This document shows, in pieces, positions 9,330-18,600 of a DNA stretch of 64,000 bases. Source of the DNA: Alishewanella aestuarii B11 (GTDB taxonomy: Bacteria > Pseudomonadota > Gammaproteobacteria > Enterobacterales > Alteromonadaceae); NCBI RefSeq assembly GCF_000280055.1, contig NZ_ALAB01000010.1:62001-126000 (forward strand), given 5' to 3'. Positions within the stretch are counted from its first letter, which is position 1. Each line of letters opens with the position of its first letter. A program made the translations under genes and the position numbers. The notes beneath the pieces are model-generated. The model ran no database searches. It was not told the DNA's origin and was given only the letters and a program-made list of their open reading frames with translations.

Positions 9330-10226
9330 TCAGGCGGTATGACGAAGCGCCTGCCATAAGGCCAGGTTCTCTGGTACCGCCAAACCATGACGGGCTGCGC
9401 GTGAGACAATATAGCCGGTGATGGCGGCGATTTCCGTTTGACGCCCGGCGTTGACATCTTGCTGCATCGATGAATAGTTGTGCGCAGTATTGGCGATCAC
9501 CTGTTGTACTAACGCCAGTGTCGGCGCTGGCAACAGGCTGATACCTTCGGCCCCGGCTACCAGACAGACCTCATTCACAATAGCTGCCAATAAGGGTTGA
9601 TAGTCTGCTGCGGCCAAAGCGCCGTTGCGACACTGATGAATTGCCGTCAGTGGATTGATCGCTGCATTGACAGCCAGTTTGCGCCACAAAGCCGGCCGGA
9701 TATCGTCAGTCAAGGTCACCGGTCCCAGCGCCGTATCCAGCATCGCCACCACGCTCGTCGTGGCTTGCTGTGCCTTAGCGTTTAAAGGCGCCAGTACGCT
9801 TTGCCCCAAACCACTATGTTGCACCCCATCAGCGCTGCGCAAAGCCGCATGGCTGGTTGACAGAAACCACAATCCCTGGCCAGGAGCCAGCTGCTGTTGC
9901 AGCCACCCCAGATCCGGCATGCCGTTGTGGCTGACAATCAGCTGGGCATCGGCGGCAAGTACTGGCGCCAGTTGCCGCAAGCAGTTTTGCACGGCATAGG
10001 CTTTTACTGGGACTAGCAACAGCGTTAATGGTGCTTCGGCCGCGGGGAAATGCAGTGACCGTGGCTCTCCCTCTGCTGGTACAAAAATACAATCAAGGTT
10101 TGCTGCTTGTCGCAGCCAGAGATTGACCTGCCAGCCGGCTAGCTGCAACCGACTGGCAGCGAGCAAGCCGATGGCGCCACGGCCAACTATCTGACAGCGC
10201 GGCTGCGCGGACGGCAAAAGTGCCAT
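9330..10226 (-). CDS. panE: 2-dehydropantoate 2-reductase family protein
   Basis: NADPH-dependent ketopantoate reductase family (pantothenate/CoA synthesis). The N-terminal Rossmann fold is marked by CQIVGRGAIGLLAASRLQ, where the usual GxGxxG reads GRGAIG. The catalytic-domain segment WRKLAVNAAINPLTAI contains the family Lys and Asn, and SSMQQDVNAGRQTEI is the conserved substrate-binding stretch (usually SSMxQDxxxGRxTEID). Length 298 aa is normal. The family includes paralogues of unclear substrate, so ketopantoate specificity is inferred. The start lies 40 bases inside the upstream VanZ-like gene, so the two are probably co-translated. Confidence 0.87.
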   Translation of the reverse strand: MALLPSAQPRCQIVGRGAIGLLAASRLQLAGWQVNLWLRQAANLDCIFVPAEGEPRSLHFPAAEAPLTLLLVPVKAYAVQNCLRQLAPVLAADAQLIVSHNGMPDLGWLQQQLAPGQGLWFLSTSHAALRSADGVQHSGLGQSVLAPLNAKAQQATTSVVAMLDTALGPVTLTDDIRPALWRKLAVNAAINPLTAIHQCRNGALAAADYQPLLAAIVNEVCLVAGAEGISLLPAPTLALVQQVIANTAHNYSSMQQDVNAGRQTEIAAITGYIVSRAARHGLAVPENLALWQALRHTA

Positions 10227-10549
10227 AGCTTACGTCCAAGGTAAAATGCCAGGATGCCAGCGATATCTGCCAGCCAATCCCAGATATCGCCGTGGCGACG
10301 GGTGAAGTGCTCCTGCACGACTTCAATCAGCGCGCCATACAGTGCCAGCAAAAGAAACAATTTCCAGAATACCAGGCGAAAGCCTTTGAAAAACAGCCAA
10401 CTTAGTACAACAAAAATCAGAAAGTGCGCCAGTTTATCCAGGTTAGCAATACCGGCACCGACGCGGTGACCACTGATTTCAGCCAGAAAACCTACAGTAG
10501 AAACAATTAACACCAGCACGCATAACAGACGATAAAAGGATTGGGGCAC
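10187..10549 (-). CDS. VanZ-like family membrane protein
   Basis: Small integral membrane protein (120 aa) with four hydrophobic segments, of the VanZ-like family. The family core is visible in NLDKLAHFLIFVVLSW and LYGALIEVVQEHF...GDIWDWLADIAGILAF. Family members are widespread in proteobacteria, and their role outside teicoplanin resistance in Gram-positives is not established. The start is GTG at 10549 with GGAGG seven bases upstream. It overlaps the PanE-like gene by 40 bases and is divergent from yajQ. Confidence 0.85.
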   Translation of the reverse strand: MPQSFYRLLCVLVLIVSTVGFLAEISGHRVGAGIANLDKLAHFLIFVVLSWLFFKGFRLVFWKLFLLLALYGALIEVVQEHFTRRHGDIWDWLADIAGILAFYLGRKLWHFCRPRSRAVR

Positions 10550-10595
10550 GTTACAACCTCCGCGAAAGTCGCTCGGATTGTAACAGTTTTCTGGT

Positions 10596-10601
10596 TATAA
10601 T
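10596..10601 (+). promoter_or_regulatory. -10 element of yajQ
   Basis: A perfect TATAAT lies 30 bases before the yajQ ATG, with TGG upstream as a partial extended -10. No convincing -35 at 16-18 bases. A GTTACAA / TTGTAAC inverted repeat (10550-10556, 10578-10584) sits just upstream, between the divergent VanZ-like and yajQ genes. Confidence 0.5.
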
Positions 10602-10630
10602 CGCCAGTAAACCGCATACAGGAGAATAAG

Positions 10631-11113
10631 ATGCCGTCCTTTGATATTGTCTCAGAAGTCGATCAGCAGGAAGTGTTGAATGCTGTTGATAATGCCAATC
10701 GGGAATTACAAACCCGCTTTGACTTTCGCGGTGTCACCGCAGAATTTGCGTTAAAAGACAAAGTGGTGACCCTGACCGCTGATGCCGAGTTTCAGCTGCA
10801 GCAAATGGTGGAGATTTTTCTGACTAAGGCTGTGAAACGCGGTATTGATATCCGTTCATTCAAAGAGGGGAGTGTCACCTTCTCCGGTAAAACCTGTAGT
10901 AAGACCTTGAATCTGTTACAAGGTATTGAAACCGAGATGGCGAAAAAACTGGTTAAGCTGATTAAAGACAGCAAAGCCAAGGTACAGGCTTCGATCCAGG
11001 GCGAGCAGGTACGGGTGACCGGCAAAAAGCGCGACGACCTGCAGGAAGTCATTGCACTGGTGCGTGGCGCCGAGCTGGAGCAAGCGTTTCAGTTCACTAA
11101 CTTTCGCGATTAA
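10631..11113 (+). CDS. yajQ: YajQ family nucleotide/cyclic di-GMP binding protein
   Basis: Cytoplasmic YajQ/UPF0234 protein, 160 aa, full length. It starts [20 protein letters not shown] and contains [12 protein letters not shown], both family hallmarks. Members bind nucleotides and RNA; some Xanthomonas and Pseudomonas homologues bind cyclic di-GMP and act with transcription factors, but that is not shown here. Ribosome-binding site CAGGAG lies six bases before ATG. A TTCG-loop terminator follows 54 bases downstream. Confidence 0.95.
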   Translation: MPSFDIVSEVDQQEVLNAVDNANRELQTRFDFRGVTAEFALKDKVVTLTADAEFQLQQMVEIFLTKAVKRGIDIRSFKEGSVTFSGKTCSKTLNLLQGIETEMAKKLVKLIKDSKAKVQASIQGEQVRVTGKKRDDLQEVIALVRGAELEQAFQFTNFRD

Positions 11114-11166
11114 GGTTCAGCCATCCAGAAGTCTGTTGACATTCTGAGAGAAGGGCGTAAACTGCG

Positions 11167-11204
11167 ACGGCTTTTATCTTCGGATAGACGCCGTTTTTAT
11201 TTTC
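11167..11204 (+). terminator. Terminator after yajQ (UUCG tetraloop)
   Basis: ACGGC-ttt-TATC-TTCG-GATA-gac-GCCGT followed by TTTTATTTT: a stem with a symmetric internal loop, a UUCG tetraloop and a long T-rich tail. It ends where the cobalamin riboswitch begins. Confidence 0.8.
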
Positions 11205-11393
11205 AGGTGCCCCGGCAGATGCTGCCGAGGGTTAAACGGGAATCTGGTGTAACACCAGAGCTGCCCCCGCAACGGTAAGTGACTGTACCTGTTTCTGATG
11301 CCACTGTCGCAAGATGGGAAGGTGAAGCAGGTGGTGGCCCACAGCTGCCAGGTAACAAGCCCGGAGACCGGCCTGACAATCCGACCAACCTGA
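11203..11393 (+). promoter_or_regulatory. Cobalamin (AdoCbl) riboswitch controlling btuB
   Basis: Conserved blocks occur in order: GGTTAAACGGGAATCTGGTG (11230 region), GCTGCCCCCGCAACGGTAA, and the B12 box AGCCCGGAGACCGGCC (about 11358-11373). P1 closes with TCAGGT (11203-11208) and ACCTGA (11388-11393), giving about 191 nt, a normal size. A 7-bp hairpin AATGTGC/GCACATT (11397-11415) lies directly before the GGGAG ribosome-binding site and is probably the expression platform. Because no T-run follows, I infer translational control: cobalamin binding hides the btuB start. Confidence 0.95.
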
Positions 11394-11425
11394 TGCAATG
11401 TGCGGTGGGCACATTGGGAGATGCT

Positions 11426-13201
11426 ATGTTGCAATTTCGTCTGGCAGCACCGCTGCTACTTACGCTTTGTTCAGCCACAACTATGGCTGAGTCTGTTGAA
11501 CGCATTAATATTCACGCCAGCCGCACTGCCTTAGCAGAAGCCGATGTATTGGCCAGTATCTCGGTGCTTGAGCGTGAAGATATTCTGGCCCGGCAAGCTG
11601 CCGACTTACCGGCCCTATTAGCACAGTTGCCGGGCATTAACCTGTCGCGGGATGGTGGCCGTGGCCAAAGTACTGGTCTTTATCTGCGCGGCGGTAATAC
11701 CGGTTACACCCTGGTGTTGATTGACGGCGTGCGCGCTGGCTCGGCCACCACCGGTGCCAAAGCCCTGAGTATGGTGCCGCTGGAATTAATTGAGCGGATT
11801 GAGGTGATCCGTGGACCCCGCGCGGCCTGGTATGGCGCCGATGCACTCGCTGGGGTGATCGTCATTAGTACCCGCCAGGGGCAGGGCGCTGAGCTGCAAC
11901 TGAATGCCGGCAGTTACGGACAGGCCGCTGCCGATCTGGCGCTGGGCCAGCAATTTGGGGCGCTGCAGTTAAACAGCGCTTTCGGCTACAGCCGGGCCGA
12001 CGGTTTTGACGTGCGGGATGGTCTGGATCCGGACCGGGATGGCTATCAACAGCGTTTTGCCAAATTTGCTGCTGCCCTGACCACGGTAGCGGGGGACTTT
12101 AATGCCCAGTTTGATATTAACTCCGGCACCTATCAGTATGATACCGCCTGGGGGAGTGAAGATCAGGGCGATGTATTGCATCGCAGCTATATTTTGGGTT
12201 GGCAGTATGCTGCCGACCAGCTGCAACAGCAGGCTCAGCTTAGCCGTAGCCTGGATGATGAGACCAGCTTTGGTCCAGACTCCCGCAGCCCCTTTGTCAC
12301 CGAGCGCGAGGAGTTTAACTATCAGGCCAACCTGGCATTGAGCGAGGCGCTGAATTGGTTAGCGGGTGTTAACTGGTATAGCGAAGATGTACAGCGCTCG
12401 GGTGTCGGTTATCTGGAAAGCCGGCGCATCAATCGGGCGCTATTCAGTGGTGTGCATCTGAAGCAGGATAGCTGGTTACTGGAGGGCTCGGCCAGGCGCG
12501 ATCTGACCGACCAATATGGCGCCAATAATACCTGGCAACTGGCGGCTGGTTATCGTTTTGCCGAACATTGGTTAGTACGGACCAGCCGTGGTGCGGCCTT
12601 TAAAGCGCCGACCTTTAATGATTTATACTATCCGGGCAGCGGCAATACAGAGCTTACGCCAGAGCGCAGTGTGGCGGATGAGATTGCGCTTAGCTATCAG
12701 GTTGCCAATGGTAGTTTTGAACTGGCCTGGTTCGAAACCCAGGTGCAGGATCTGATCCAGTTTGATATGACCAGTTTCCGGCCGGAAAATATCAGCCGGG
12801 CGCGTTTGTCCGGTGTCGAGTTCGCCGTGACCGCAGAGCTGGGCAGTTTGACCCAACAGCTGGCCTATACCTTGTTGAATACCAAAAATCAGTTAAGTGG
12901 TCAGCGTTTGGTGCGCCGGCCCAAACATACGTTACACTGGCGATTAGAGCAGCAATGGCAGGCGCTGAGCGCCTTTGTGACAGCGGATTATCAGAGTGAT
13001 ACCTATCAGGGCGATTTTGCCAGCCGCAGCGAGCTGGGCGGCTTTACGCTGTGGGGGCTGGGCCTGGCCTATCAGCTGCAACCTGCGCTGACGCTACGGG
13101 CCAAAGTGGATAACCTGCTGGATAAACAGTATCAAACCAGTGACGGTTACAATACCGCCGGTGTGAATCTGAATCTTAGCCTGCAATACCGCTTATTCTA
13201 A
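11426..13201 (+). CDS. btuB: TonB-dependent vitamin B12 outer-membrane receptor
   Basis: Outer-membrane transporter for cobalamin, energised by TonB. The longest frame starts inside the riboswitch; the real start is ATG at 11426, with GGGAG five bases upstream, giving 591 aa. A signal peptide spans about residues 1-22. A TonB-box-like stretch ERINIHASRT follows, then the plug domain (IERIEVIRGPRAAWYGADALAGVI) and a 22-strand barrel ending in the C-terminal signature LSLQYRLF with terminal Phe. Regulation by the riboswitch supports the B12 assignment over other siderophore-type receptors. Confidence 0.94.
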   Translation: MLQFRLAAPLLLTLCSATTMAESVERINIHASRTALAEADVLASISVLEREDILARQAADLPALLAQLPGINLSRDGGRGQSTGLYLRGGNTGYTLVLIDGVRAGSATTGAKALSMVPLELIERIEVIRGPRAAWYGADALAGVIVISTRQGQGAELQLNAGSYGQAAADLALGQQFGALQLNSAFGYSRADGFDVRDGLDPDRDGYQQRFAKFAAALTTVAGDFNAQFDINSGTYQYDTAWGSEDQGDVLHRSYILGWQYAADQLQQQAQLSRSLDDETSFGPDSRSPFVTEREEFNYQANLALSEALNWLAGVNWYSEDVQRSGVGYLESRRINRALFSGVHLKQDSWLLEGSARRDLTDQYGANNTWQLAAGYRFAEHWLVRTSRGAAFKAPTFNDLYYPGSGNTELTPERSVADEIALSYQVANGSFELAWFETQVQDLIQFDMTSFRPENISRARLSGVEFAVTAELGSLTQQLAYTLLNTKNQLSGQRLVRRPKHTLHWRLEQQWQALSAFVTADYQSDTYQGDFASRSELGGFTLWGLGLAYQLQPALTLRAKVDNLLDKQYQTSDGYNTAGVNLNLSLQYRLF

Positions 13202-13218
13202 GCGATATGGTGCGCCAG

Positions 13219-13247
13219 AGGCCGTCGTTATGACGGCCTTTGTTTTA
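13219..13247 (+). terminator. Terminator of btuB, overlapping the msrA 3' end
   Basis: AGGCCGTC-gttat-GACGGCCT followed by TTGTTTT: 8-bp stem plus T-rich tail, 18 bases after the btuB stop. The msrA stop codon lies inside this hairpin, so convergent transcripts overlap here. Confidence 0.8.
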
Positions 13248-13773
13248 GCTGAGCTAAAAACTGCTGGCGAAACTTCTGCAGCTTCGGGGTGATGATCCAG
13301 TGGCAATAGCCTTGTTGCGGATTCTGGCGGTAATAGCCCTGATGATAGGCCTCTGCCGGATAAAAGGTACTGGCCGGACTGAGCTCGGTGACGATAGCGG
13401 CATCGAACAGACCGGCCTGATTGAGCTCGCTAATAAAGGCCTCCGCCTGTTGCTGTTGGCTGCCGCTGTGATAAAAAATGACTGAGCGGTATTGGCTGCC
13501 AATATCATTGCCCTGGCGGTTTAGCTGGGTCGGGTCATGCAGGGCAAAAAATACCTGACAGAGCTCGGTAAAGCTGATGCGCTCCCGGTCATAGCTAACC
13601 TGCACCACTTCGGCATGACCTGTCTGGCCACTGCAGACACTCTGATAATCCGGCGCTGCGGTATGGCCGCCCATATAACCACTGAGCGCGCTGTGCACGC
13701 CCTCAAGTTCATTCAGTGCTGCCTCCAGACACCAAAAGCAGCCGGCACCAAAGGTTGCCACTTCGTTTGCCAT
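13228..13773 (-). CDS. msrA: Peptide-methionine (S)-S-oxide reductase MsrA
   Basis: Repairs methionine S-sulfoxide in oxidised proteins using thioredoxin. The catalytic GCFWCLEA motif is at residues 11-18 (Cys12). Later blocks VCSGQTGHAEVVQVSYD and HDPTQLNRQGNDIGSQYRS are standard, and a C-terminal Cys in GYCHWII is placed as a resolving cysteine. 181 aa. Start ATG with GGGAG eight bases upstream. Divergent from the FAD oxidoreductase gene. Confidence 0.95.
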   Translation of the reverse strand: MANEVATFGAGCFWCLEAALNELEGVHSALSGYMGGHTAAPDYQSVCSGQTGHAEVVQVSYDRERISFTELCQVFFALHDPTQLNRQGNDIGSQYRSVIFYHSGSQQQQAEAFISELNQAGLFDAAIVTELSPASTFYPAEAYHQGYYRQNPQQGYCHWIITPKLQKFRQQFLAQLKQRPS

Positions 13774-13861
13774 TTTTGATACTCCCTGCGCTGTGATTTG
13801 ATCATCTACCTTAAGTTTAACGTAAGTAACACATTATTAGTTTAGATGGGATCAGTAAAAG

Positions 13862-14830
13862 ATGACGATCGCTGTAGTCGGTACCGGTATCGCCGGCCTG
13901 GCTTGTGCTAACCGGCTGCAACAACTGGGCAAGCCGGTTAAGCTATTTGATAAAGCCCGCGGGCCGGGTGGGCGTATGACCAGTAAACGCAGCGCTGAGG
14001 GTTATCTGGATTTAGGTGCGCAGTATTTTACCGCCCGGCATCCGGCTTTTATGGCACAGGTTCAACAATGGCAACAGCAAGGCGTGGTTGCGCCCTGGTT
14101 GGCAGCCATGTCGCAGTTTGTGGCGGGTAAACTGCTGCCATCTCCGGACGCTCAGCTGCGTTTTGTCGGTGTGCCGGCGATGCATAGCCCACTGCGACAG
14201 CTGGCGCAGGGGCTGGATATCCACTATCAATGTCAACTGCAACGGATCTGGCAGCAAGATCATTATTGGTGGCTGCAGGATACAACAGGTCAGGACTATG
14301 GCCCTTTTAGCCAGGTCGTACTGACAGTACCACCTCAGCAAGCCGCAGCACTATTGCCAGCTGAGTTCAGCACACTATTACCGCAACAGATACTGACCCC
14401 CTGTTGGGCGGTTGATTTGCAATTGACAAGGCCAAGCGGTAGCAATGTTGGCGGGATCTTTGTCAAAGATCCGCAACTGCCGTTGTCGTGGCTTTGCCGG
14501 CAAAATAGTAAACCCGGGCGCGCAGGCCCGGAGCATTGGCTATTGCATTTTACGGCCGCCTTTAGTCAGCAGCATCTGGAGCAGCCGGCCAGCTTCTGGC
14601 AGGAGCTGGCTGCCGAATTGCTGGCTAGGGTTGTGGCACAGCCGGTCGAGGTTGCGGCTGCTATCTGCCATCGCTGGCGCTTTGCTCAGATTGCGGAGGT
14701 TGCACAGCCAGTACCGCCGGTTAGTCTTGCAGCTGGCCTTTGGCTGGCCGGTGACTGGTTGCGCGGCGGAAGGGTAGAAAATGCCTGGTTAAGTGGTACT
14801 GAGGTGGCGGAGCAGATACAAAATGACTGA
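13862..14830 (+). CDS. FAD-dependent oxidoreductase (renalase/amine-oxidase-like)
   Basis: 322-aa flavoprotein with an N-terminal dinucleotide motif VVGTGIAGLACANRLQQLG and a second conserved segment KARGPGGRMTSKR. DLGAQYFTARHPAF fits the bacterial renalase-like NAD/FAD-dependent oxidoreductase group (COG3380 type). The C-terminal AGLWLAGDWLRGGRVENAWLSG closes the FAD site. Substrate unknown. It overlaps the following SDR gene (ATG at 14823 inside its last codons), so both are probably made together. Such proteins are sometimes found near photolyase genes, but none is in this window. Confidence 0.82.
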   Translation: MTIAVVGTGIAGLACANRLQQLGKPVKLFDKARGPGGRMTSKRSAEGYLDLGAQYFTARHPAFMAQVQQWQQQGVVAPWLAAMSQFVAGKLLPSPDAQLRFVGVPAMHSPLRQLAQGLDIHYQCQLQRIWQQDHYWWLQDTTGQDYGPFSQVVLTVPPQQAAALLPAEFSTLLPQQILTPCWAVDLQLTRPSGSNVGGIFVKDPQLPLSWLCRQNSKPGRAGPEHWLLHFTAAFSQQHLEQPASFWQELAAELLARVVAQPVEVAAAICHRWRFAQIAEVAQPVPPVSLAAGLWLAGDWLRGGRVENAWLSGTEVAEQIQND

Positions 14831-15533
14831 ACACTGGTTAATTATTGGCGCCAGCGGCGGTATTGCGCAGGGCCTGCTACAGAATTTATTGGCTGCCGGG
14901 CATCAGGTGTCAGCCATCAGCCGCCAGCCGTTAGCTGAGCCGATATCCGGTGTGAGCTGGTACCAACTACAGAGTGCAGAGCAGGGCGCAGCGGACGCGG
15001 TTTTGGCCAGGATTTTTCAGCTGCCCGTTACCGCCGTTGTGATATGCCAGGGCTGGTTGCATGGCGATGGGCATTTGCCGGAGAAAAGTCTGCAGCAAGT
15101 AAGCCGAGAGGCGCTGCAGCAGAGTATGGAGATTAATCTGTTTAGTCCGGTTTTCTATTTGCAGGCGCTGCAGCCCTGGCTACAGAAAAAACCGGGGATC
15201 CGGGTGGCGGTACTCAGTGCTAAGGTCGGGAGTATCAATGATAATCAGCTCGGTGGTTGGTACAGTTACCGGATGGCGAAAGCGGCGCTGAATATGCTGG
15301 TACGCTGCACCAGTATTGAGCTTGGCCGTGTGAATAAAACCGCAGCGCTGTTTAGCCTGCATCCGGGCACTACCGACAGCGCTTTGTCGGCACCTTTTCA
15401 GCAGCGGCTGCCGGCTGGGCAGTTGCAAAGCGCAGCGGCAACGGCCGAACGTTTGCTAAGCGTGATCCGGCAAAGTCAGCCGATGGACTCCGGTTTGCTG
15501 CTGAATTGGGACGGGCAGCCGATCCCTTTTTAA
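14823..15533 (+). CDS. Short-chain dehydrogenase/reductase (SDR) family protein
   Basis: 236-aa Rossmann-fold oxidoreductase. The nucleotide motif is IIGASGGIAQGLLQ at the N-terminus, and the catalytic Tyr-x-x-x-Lys is in WYSYRMAKAALNML. Serine in VAVLSAKVGSI completes the triad. A longer frame exists from 14793, but ATG at 14823 overlaps the upstream stop and is preceded by GGCGGAG. It resembles CsgA/C-factor-type SDRs; substrate unknown. Pairing with the FAD oxidoreductase suggests successive or linked redox steps. A bidirectional terminator follows. Confidence 0.85.
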   Translation: MTEHWLIIGASGGIAQGLLQNLLAAGHQVSAISRQPLAEPISGVSWYQLQSAEQGAADAVLARIFQLPVTAVVICQGWLHGDGHLPEKSLQQVSREALQQSMEINLFSPVFYLQALQPWLQKKPGIRVAVLSAKVGSINDNQLGGWYSYRMAKAALNMLVRCTSIELGRVNKTAALFSLHPGTTDSALSAPFQQRLPAGQLQSAAATAERLLSVIRQSQPMDSGLLLNWDGQPIPF

Positions 15534-15549
15534 TGCTCTGATGCGGCAC

Positions 15550-15586
15550 AATAAAAAACGGGAGCACCAGGCTCCCGTTTTTTATT
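15550..15586. terminator. Bidirectional terminator between SDR gene and RND operon
   Basis: AATAAAAAACGGGAGC / GCTCCCGTTTTTTATT: a perfect 16-bp dyad with an ACCAG loop and T-runs on both strands. It can end the SDR transcript on the plus strand and the RND transcript on the minus strand. Confidence 0.92.
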
Positions 15587-15595
15587 GTCGTTCTT

Positions 15596-15620
15596 AATCC
15601 ACCTCCTATGGAGGTGGATT
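15596..15620. repeat. Perfect 11-bp inverted repeat downstream of RND gene
   Basis: AATCCACCTCC-tat-GGAGGTGGATT, lying 15 bases beyond the RND stop and ahead of the terminator. No T-run on either strand. It may protect the mRNA 3' end; function not known. Confidence 0.7.
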
Positions 15621-15634
15621 GTTACTTACGCCAG

Positions 15635-18600
15635 TTAGGGCTTTGCAGGCGAGTTATCGCTATCGATAGCGCCTGGTACCACCTCATCAGCCGCATGTTC
15701 GTCCGGCGCTGCCGCCTCCAGCCGTTCCAGCTCACGACTTAATGCTTTCGGTGAGCCAGTGTTACGGGCAATCGCAATATAGGTCACAGGCACTACGTAG
15801 AGCGTTAGCAGGGTCGCAAAGGCGACACCGCTTAAAATCACCATACCAATTACCATCCGGCTTTCTGAGCCCGGGCCTGTTGCCAGTACTAACGGCAAGC
15901 TACTCATCACGGTTGTAAAGGCAGTCATCACGATAGGGCGCAGCCGCTGCGCCGCAGCGCGCTTTACCGCCTCTTCAAAGGCGATCCCGGCATCACGCAG
16001 CTGGTTGGCGAACTCCACAATCAGGATGCCGTTCTTCGCCACTAAGCCTATCAGCATCACGAGTCCGATTTGACTGTAGATATTCAGTGTCATACCAGAG
16101 AAATACAGACCTGACAGGGCACCAACCAGACCAAGTGGCACGGTGATCATAATGACCAGCGGATGGATAAAGCTTTCAAACTGAGCCGCCAGTACCAGAT
16201 AGGTGATAATCAATGCCAGTACAAATACCAGTGTTGTCGATTTACCACTTTCCTGGAACAGTAACGACTCGCCTTTGTAATCAATACCGACCGGCTCATC
16301 AATTTCGGTTCGGACAATCGTCTCCAGATACTCCAGTGCTTCCCCCAGACTGTAGCCGGGCGCCAGACCACCAGTGATAGTAATGGCACGCATCCGGTTG
16401 TAGCGGTTCAGGCTTGAAGCCGTAGCTTCTTCACGCAAGGTCACCAGGTTATCCAGCGGAATTAACTCCCGGCTGCTGTCTGAGCGAATATAGACATTGC
16501 TGATTTTACCAGGGGCGCGGAAGTCATCATCCAGGCCCTCGATAATCACATCATATTCCCGGCCACGATCGAGGAAGGTGGTCACCCGACGGCCACCCAG
16601 CATCGCTTCCAGCGCCCGACCAATGGCGCCGACCGAGACACCTAAATCACCGGCACGGTCGGTATCGATTTCTACCAATACCTGCGGTACCGTTTCTTTG
16701 TAATCGTGATCCAGCATCAATAAATTCGGATTCTCTGCTGCTCGGCGTAAAATAATATCGCGCCACTGTGCCAGTTCCTCATAGGTATTGCCCTGAATCA
16801 CGAACTGCACCGGCCGGTTACCGCCGCCACCGCCGCCTAATCCACCACGCATAAAGGTGAAGGCCCTAACATCTGGCAGTTCGTTAATTTTTTGGCCAAT
16901 TTCAGTCACTAGCTCCTGAGTCGGTCGTTTACCGTTATACCAATTCTCGGTACCCACTATGGCAATACCACCGCTGTTGCCCCAGCCTGGTACCCGGATC
17001 AGCATTCGCGTCAACTGACCGTCCTGGTAATAAGGGGTCAGGATATCTTCAATTAACCGCATATTGCGGCTATTGCTCTGATAGCTGGCGCCTTCAGCCG
17101 GACTCATCATTACAAAGAAGGTACCACGATCCTCTTGTGGGGCCAGTTCGCTTGGCAGCATTCGCACCAGTTGATAGCTGGCCATAAAACACAGCGCCAC
17201 GACGATTAACACCGGCCAACGGGTGTTGCAGACCACGGCTAACTGGCTCTTATAGGCGGCTTCCAGCTTAGCAAAAGCAGCGTGCAGCCAGGTACCCAGC
17301 TTGCTCTCGCGTTTGCGGTGACTCAGGATTTTTGAGCACAGCATAGGTGATAACGTCAGCGCCACCACACTGGAAAACGCCACCGCTGCTGCCACCGCCA
17401 GCGCAAACTCAGTGAATAGCTTACCCAACTGGCCCTGCATAAAGACCAGTGGCACAAAGACGGAAATCAGTACCAGGGTCGTGGCAACCACCGCAAAACC
17501 GACTTCCCGGGCACCGCGATAGGCTGCCAACAGCGGTGCTTCACCCTGTTCTATCCGGCGGTAGATATTTTCTAATACCACGATAGAGTCATCTACCACC
17601 AGACCAATCGCCAGTACCATTGCCAGCAAGGTCAACAGGTTAATAGAGAAATCCAGAGCGAAGAGTACTGTTACCGCAGAGACCAGCGCCACCGGTACGG
17701 TAATAGCCGGAATAAAGGTGGCTCTGATATTGCCGAGGAATAGGAAAATCACCAGTATAACCATGCACATGGCGATGCCAAGGGTGTTATAAACCTCTTT
17801 AATCGACTGAGCGATAAATACTGAGGAATCGTAACCTGGTTCTATTGTCATGCCGGCTGGCAGATTAGCTTTAATTCGCTCCATTTCCGCCCGGGCATTC
17901 CGTACTACTTCCAGGGTATTAGCCTTGGACTGCTTGATGATACCGATACCCAGAATATTCTTGCCATCGCTTCTGAACTCGCCTTCTTCATCTTCGGCTG
18001 TCAGCATAACATCAGCGATTTCCGATAATCTAACCAGATAATTATTGGCGCCCCGTTTAACGACCAGTCGCTCGAAATCCTGTTGAGTGCGGAAAGAGCG
18101 TACTACCCTGACGGTAAAGTCACGGTCAAAAGATTTGATATTACCGGCGGGAAGTTCGACATTCTCTGCACGGAGAACCGCCTCTACATCCTGAACTGTC
18201 ACGCCACGGGCGGCCATTGCATCTCGATCTAGCCAGACCCGCATTGCATAGTCTCTGGCACCACCAAACTGCAAACGGGCTACACCATCGACGACTGAAA
18301 AGCGTTCTGCAATGTAGCGGTTGGCATAATCAGTCAGTTCAAGCGTGGTCATATTGTCGCTATTCAGCAAAAACCAGGCAATGGTGTCTTCGTCAGCATT
18401 GGCTTTAAATACCTCTGGCGGATCGGCCTGATCCGGTAGGTTATTCAGCGCCCGGGAGACCCGCTCGCGCACATCGTTAGCAGCTGCGTCGATGTCTCGC
18501 TCAACGTTAAACTCAATAGTAATGCTAGAGCGGCCATTGCGGCTGCTGGAGTTAATATTTTTAATGCCTTCAACGCCACTGATTCGGTCTTCCAGCATTT

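Noticed and set aside
11279-11425. N-terminal extension of btuB
   Set aside because: It lies within the cobalamin riboswitch; ATG 11426 has a ribosome-binding site and starts a signal peptide.
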